35,912 nucleotides of DNA, from assembly GCA_964598425.1 (NCBI GenBank), contig CAZRBV010000029.1:1-35912 (forward strand), read 5' to 3'. Numbering within the stretch: the stretch's first letter is position 1; every line of letters starts with the position of its first letter. The position numbers were made by a program, and so were the translations under genes. Below, piece after piece: positions 33,086 through 35,912 of the stretch. The notes beneath the pieces were generated by a model. It was given only the letters and a program-made list of their open reading frames with translations. It searched no databases and was not told where the DNA came from. This stretch comes from UBA12567 sp964598425. Its GTDB lineage: Bacteria > Planctomycetota > Phycisphaerae > Phycisphaerales > SM1A02.

Positions 33086-33799
33086 TCATGGACATGCGCC
33101 ATAGTTGCCCAACAGAATCAACATGTCATCGACATTGGTTGTCCCGTCGTCATTGATGTCGGCATCGGGCTGACCGAAGTACCCGAGCAAGAACAGCAGG
33201 TCATTGATGTCGATCACGCCATCCCAACCACCTGGGGTCTCAGAGAAATTGCCTGGGCAATCCTCGTCACAATTCTCATTGCACTCGCATGGCGCTCCAT
33301 AACCGCATTCACAAGGCGTTCCCCACCCACATTCGCAGGGATCGCCGTAGCCGCACTCACAAGGATCTCCAGTACCGCACTCGCACGGGTCGCCGTCGCC
33401 GCAATCACATGGGTCGTAGCAATCAGCCATCGGATTGCAAGGGTCGTATCCAGCGCACTCAGGGTTGCAATAGGGGTTGTAGTCCTCGCACAGCGGATTG
33501 CACTCAAGCGGTCCGCCGTAGCACAAGCACTCGTCGTAGTCAGGGCACTCCGGATTGCTGCAGGGGTCGTAATCAGGGCAGTCCCCGTTGCACGGGTCGT
33601 ACCCAGGGCAATCGGGATCGCACGGGTCATAGGTCTGGGGGCACGTGTCATCACATGGGTCAGCCCAGCCGCATTCACACGGGTCGCCCCATCCGCATTC
33701 ACATGGGTCGCCTGTACCGCAATCGCAGGGATCAGCGCCGCAGTCACAGGGGTCGGCTACGATCTCATCCTCAGCGGCGACATGGCCGACTACATGGGC
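33086..33799 (-). pseudogene. Cys-rich repeat protein with dockerin-type C-terminus, no start codon
   Basis: The frame is open from 33799 (after a TGA at 33800-33802) to the stop at 33086. It encodes 7-8-residue Cys-rich units (GDPCECGT, GDPCECGY, GDPCECGW, and DYDPCSNPECP-like ones), then a dockerin-type domain: IDINDLLFLLGYFGQPDADI, NDDGTTNVDDMLILLGNYGA, CP. The two DxNxDG-like calcium loops and the LLGNxGxCP ending are typical of Phycisphaerae secreted proteins. No ATG or GTG occurs in the open frame before the dockerin; the only start-like codon is TTG at 33526, inside the repeat region and without a ribosome-binding site. The gene has therefore probably lost its 5' end, signal peptide included. 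Confidence 0.6.
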
Positions 33800-33898
33800 T
33801 CACTCGCCGGAACGCTCGAGATTCGCACCGACGTTCCCGGCGAAGAGACGCTGCGATTCAGAACGGTTGGAATGGTCCGGTATCCAAAGCCGAAGTAG
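33750..33898 (+). pseudogene. 3' remnant of a plus-strand gene
   Basis: Read on the plus strand, the frame ending at TAG 33896-33898 gives VGYDLILSGDMADYMGSLAG, TLEIRTDVPGEETLRFRTVG and MVRYPKPK, with strong third-position G/C as in neighbouring genes. The 'TLEIRTDVP.EETL.F...G.V' shape is like the end of immunoglobulin-like DUF1573-type domains. Upstream the frame dissolves into the antisense of the Cys-rich repeats, with no start. It looks like the tail of a gene whose 5' part was removed. Confidence 0.5.
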
Positions 33899-33910
33899 CG
33901 GCGAGCAGCC

Positions 33911-35104
33911 CTACAACCACTTCCGCCAGCGAAAAAAGCCCAGCATCACGGCCACAACGCCACCGCAGGCCAGGATGAACCAGAGAAACGCGTTTGGGCT
34001 CTGCTGGCCAGGCAGCGAGTCGGTGAAGTTCATTCCAAAAAGCCCGGTGAGGAATGAAAGCGGAATGAAGATGGTCGCGATGATGGTCAGCACCTTCATC
34101 ACGTCGTTCATCTTCTGATTGAGTTCCTGCTGGTACACCGCAAGCATCCCCGTCGTCGCCTCCCGGTAAATCTCGACGGTGTCGGCAAGATGGCGACTGT
34201 GGTCATGCACATCCCGAAGGTACGTTTGCGTTTCCTTGGAGATCATCGCCCACGTACCGCCGACCAGCGTCCCGAGAAGTTCTCGCATCGGCCAGAGTTC
34301 ACGCCGCATCACAAGGAGTGCTCGCTTGATCTCGTGCACCTCGTCAGCGGCCTCTTCATCGTTGTCACTTGTGATCTGGCGATCAAGGGTGTCGAGCCGC
34401 TCACCGATGTCCTGCAGTGCCGGGAAGACCTCGTCTACGATCCGGTCAAGCAGGCAGTAGAAAAGAAAGTCCGTTCCACTTCGGCGCAATCGACTTCCGG
34501 AATCTTCCAGTCGTGTCAGCAGCGGTTGCCAGAGATTGGGGTCGTACTGGTGGAATGAAATCACCTGCCGCGCTCCCACGAACATGCTGACCTGCTGGCT
34601 GCGGAGGTGACCGTCTTCTTCGTCGACTGCGCGGGTCGTCACGAAGAGATACGGGTGATCAGAAAACTCGGCGTACTCATCAATCTTTGGCCGCTGCGGA
34701 ATCTGAATGAGGTCTTCAAGCGCCAGCGGGTGCAGGTGGTATCGCTCGGCAATGACTTCGAGCAAGAACGCCGGGGGATCACCCACCACGTTGATCCACC
34801 GGACTACGCTCGCGTCCGCCCGCGGCTTCGCGAAGAACGCTCGCACGTCCGTAATGTTCGTGCGGGTGATGCCATCCGGCCCATAATCAACGCATGTGAC
34901 GATCGCGGGGCTGAGCGACTCCTCCGGAGGTGCCGGACGGTCGATATCTGCGGGATCTTCGGGGTAACCGGTCGATTCCTCGTACGACTCAAGCTGGCCG
35001 CCGTGATCCATCGACTCGACATCGGGCGAACTCGACAACTCTTCGATGGCTGTTGCATCGCCCTCGATCAGCTCATCCTGCGTGCCCGTTCTCAAGTCGC
35101 CCAT
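33911..35104 (-). CDS. corA: CorA family magnesium/cobalt transporter
   Basis: 397 aa. CorA forms pentameric Mg2+ channels. The N-terminal cytoplasmic domain shows AVVRW-type strands, HPLALEDLIQIPQRPKIDEY (conserved in the family), SFHQYDPNLWQPLL and the long stalk helix. Two C-terminal membrane helices: LTIIATIFIPLSFLTGLFGM followed by the GMN signature (GMNF), and FLWFILACGGVVAVMLGFF, ending RWRKWL. The first 75 residues are an acidic, Ser/Pro/Glu-rich extension absent from most CorA. The start has TACGAT ending 6 bases upstream and no Shine-Dalgarno site. Confidence 0.95.
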   Translation of the reverse strand: MGDLRTGTQDELIEGDATAIEELSSSPDVESMDHGGQLESYEESTGYPEDPADIDRPAPPEESLSPAIVTCVDYGPDGITRTNITDVRAFFAKPRADASVVRWINVVGDPPAFLLEVIAERYHLHPLALEDLIQIPQRPKIDEYAEFSDHPYLFVTTRAVDEEDGHLRSQQVSMFVGARQVISFHQYDPNLWQPLLTRLEDSGSRLRRSGTDFLFYCLLDRIVDEVFPALQDIGERLDTLDRQITSDNDEEAADEVHEIKRALLVMRRELWPMRELLGTLVGGTWAMISKETQTYLRDVHDHSRHLADTVEIYREATTGMLAVYQQELNQKMNDVMKVLTIIATIFIPLSFLTGLFGMNFTDSLPGQQSPNAFLWFILACGGVVAVMLGFFRWRKWL

Positions 35105-35110
35105 AGCGGG

Positions 35111-35120
35111 ATCGTACTAT
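35111..35120. promoter_or_regulatory. Overlapping divergent -10 elements between corA and its neighbour
   Basis: TACGAT (minus, 35116-35111) ends 6 bases before the corA ATG, and TACTAT (plus, 35115-35120) ends 7 bases before the ATG at 35128. They share two base pairs, so RNA polymerase can open only one at a time. Both genes would be leaderless. Confidence 0.5.
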
Positions 35121-35127
35121 CCCTTCG

Positions 35128-35829
35128 ATGCCGTCTTCAGAACAACCCCAGCGGGCAACGCGTCGAGTGCTGTTGGCCACCCTCGTTGGTAGTGCCGTGG
35201 CGGCGGTGCTGCTGATGGCGATCGGATGGTGGCTCGCCGGATTGACGCCTCGCTGGTATCAGCCTGTGGACTCGAGCAACGAGGCCGCCACGCAGCTCGG
35301 GGAAACTGCCGAGTACCGGCTCGCCGAGGAGTTCCAGAAAATCCGTCCTGCGGACCAGGTCTGGCGACTGCGAATCCCTGAAGACGCGGTCAATGCCTGG
35401 CTCGCCACGAGGCTGCCACAGTGGCTCTCTGGCCAGGGCGTCACGTGGCCGGCGGACCTCAGTCCACCGCAGATCCGCATCACGCCATCGGGAATCGAAG
35501 TCGCCATCGCCAGCACCGAACTCGGCGATCGCATTGGGCGGCTTTGCCTTCGGCCTGCCATCTCGGGCGAGGCGCTCACCCTTCCGCCGCCAACTCTCGG
35601 CGTTGGGCGGTTGCCCCTGCGAATGCCCTTTGCCTTGATCCACCCCTGGATAGAAGACGCGATCAGCAACGTTGGCGACCTCGCCTTCCTCGCAGACCTC
35701 CTGCGCGGCGAGCCCGTGGCCGCAACGCTACCGCTCGTCGATGCCCGGGAGATTCGGCTTCACACCATCACCTGCGAGCCGCGGGCATGTATTCTCGAGG
35801 CCTCGACCAGCGCTCGACCCGGCGGGTGA
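35128..35829 (+). CDS. Membrane-anchored protein, unknown function
   Basis: 233 aa. A basic, cytoplasmic N-terminus (RATRR) and one hydrophobic helix (VLLATLVGSAVAAVLLMAIG) give a type II anchor with the rest outside the cytoplasm. The soluble part contains DQVWRLRIPEDAVNAWLATR and PQIRITPSGIEVAIASTELG, an organisation reminiscent of YpmS-like/DUF2140 proteins (strand, 'NAWL', strand), but I cannot confirm the family. Divergent from corA. Its stop codon lies inside the left arm of the second repeat element. Confidence 0.8.
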   Translation: MPSSEQPQRATRRVLLATLVGSAVAAVLLMAIGWWLAGLTPRWYQPVDSSNEAATQLGETAEYRLAEEFQKIRPADQVWRLRIPEDAVNAWLATRLPQWLSGQGVTWPADLSPPQIRITPSGIEVAIASTELGDRIGRLCLRPAISGEALTLPPPTLGVGRLPLRMPFALIHPWIEDAISNVGDLAFLADLLRGEPVAATLPLVDAREIRLHTITCEPRACILEASTSARPGG

Positions 35830-35912
35830 TGTATCTGCCTGTCACACAGGCATTTATAAATCGTCGATCTTGTAAGTCGTTGCCCTGCAAAAAGATAAAT
35901 CACCCGACGGGT
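35817..35912. repeat. Stop-codon-spanning inverted-repeat element, copy 2
   Basis: Left arm 35817-35836 contains the TGA stop (35827-35829) of the preceding gene; right arm 35893-35912 is complementary at 18 of 20 positions and ends exactly at the window edge. The 56-base interior includes GCCTGTCACACAGGC (a GCCTGT/ACAGGC stem) and the core TTGTAAGTCGTTGCCCTGCA before AGATAAAT. Layout, length and core match copy 1, while the arms differ in sequence between copies. Confidence 0.75.

Noticed and set aside
32242..33156. 304-codon plus-strand frame over the protease homologue's 5' end
   Set aside because: Antisense to a gene with signal peptide and ribosome-binding site; translation lacks recognisable structure.

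Overview
The window is a high-GC bacterial draft contig, most likely from the phylum Planctomycetota, class Phycisphaerae. The evidence is the dockerin-type protein ending LLGNYGACP, a FlgM-like protein, many small secreted proteins and lipoproteins of planctomycete style, a two-partner-secretion (TPS) adhesin, a lone F1-ATPase beta gene, and a common planctomycete nucleotidyltransferase/partner pair (here decayed). One run of 100 N (13390-13489) marks an assembly gap inside the adhesin gene. No rRNA, tRNA, CRISPR array or intact transposase was seen.

Layout. 1-4000: start of a Lys/Arg-rich histone-H1-like protein, a non-catalytic M16 peptidase homologue, a small basic protein, a lipoprotein translationally coupled to a FlgM-like anti-sigma factor, and a second lipoprotein. 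4063-9190 (minus): a compact run metF, three small membrane proteins, deoC, ALDH, and a truncated ALDH. The last three form a route from deoxyribose-5-phosphate to glyceraldehyde-3-phosphate plus an oxidised C2 product, and the two ALDH genes look like a split ALDH16. 9229-10650: rex (NADH-sensing repressor), divergent from metF, and a PLP-homeostasis protein. 10718-20028 (minus): a TPS pair, an unusually large outer-membrane transporter followed by a repeat-rich haemagglutinin-like exoprotein. 20266-23241: a small secreted protein, a secreted protein with a gingipain/TIGR03790-like segment, and a metallo-beta-lactamase-fold protein lacking its metal ligands. 23624-27584: coaD with two tiny glycine-zipper membrane proteins, a dehydratase/ACP/dehydratase cluster, and atpD followed by a strong terminator. 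27665-31366: a decayed nucleotidyltransferase pair, a tandem-FKBP lipoprotein, and an M3 oligopeptidase. 31365-35912: an SppA/NfeD-like serine protease, a start-less Cys-rich dockerin gene abutting a gene remnant, corA and a membrane-anchored protein.

Two patterns cut across the gene list. First, at least ten genes, mostly leading their transcription units, have no Shine-Dalgarno sequence but carry TANNNT ending 6-8 bases before the ATG. That is the signature of leaderless mRNAs. Genes inside operons carry GGAG-type sites or overlap the preceding stop codon. Second, two 96-97-base elements (31365-31461 and 35817-35912) sit on the 3' ends of two plus-strand genes. Each has 20-base inverted arms that take in the gene's stop codon, and a conserved core just before the right arm. 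The arms differ between copies but stay complementary within each copy. This is the best candidate here for an undescribed repeat or mobile family.

Other signs of genome decay or flux: three single-base indels in the nucleotidyltransferase pair, the start-less Cys-rich frame facing a 5'-less gene remnant, and three enzyme homologues that have lost catalytic residues (M16, MBL fold, second ALDH).
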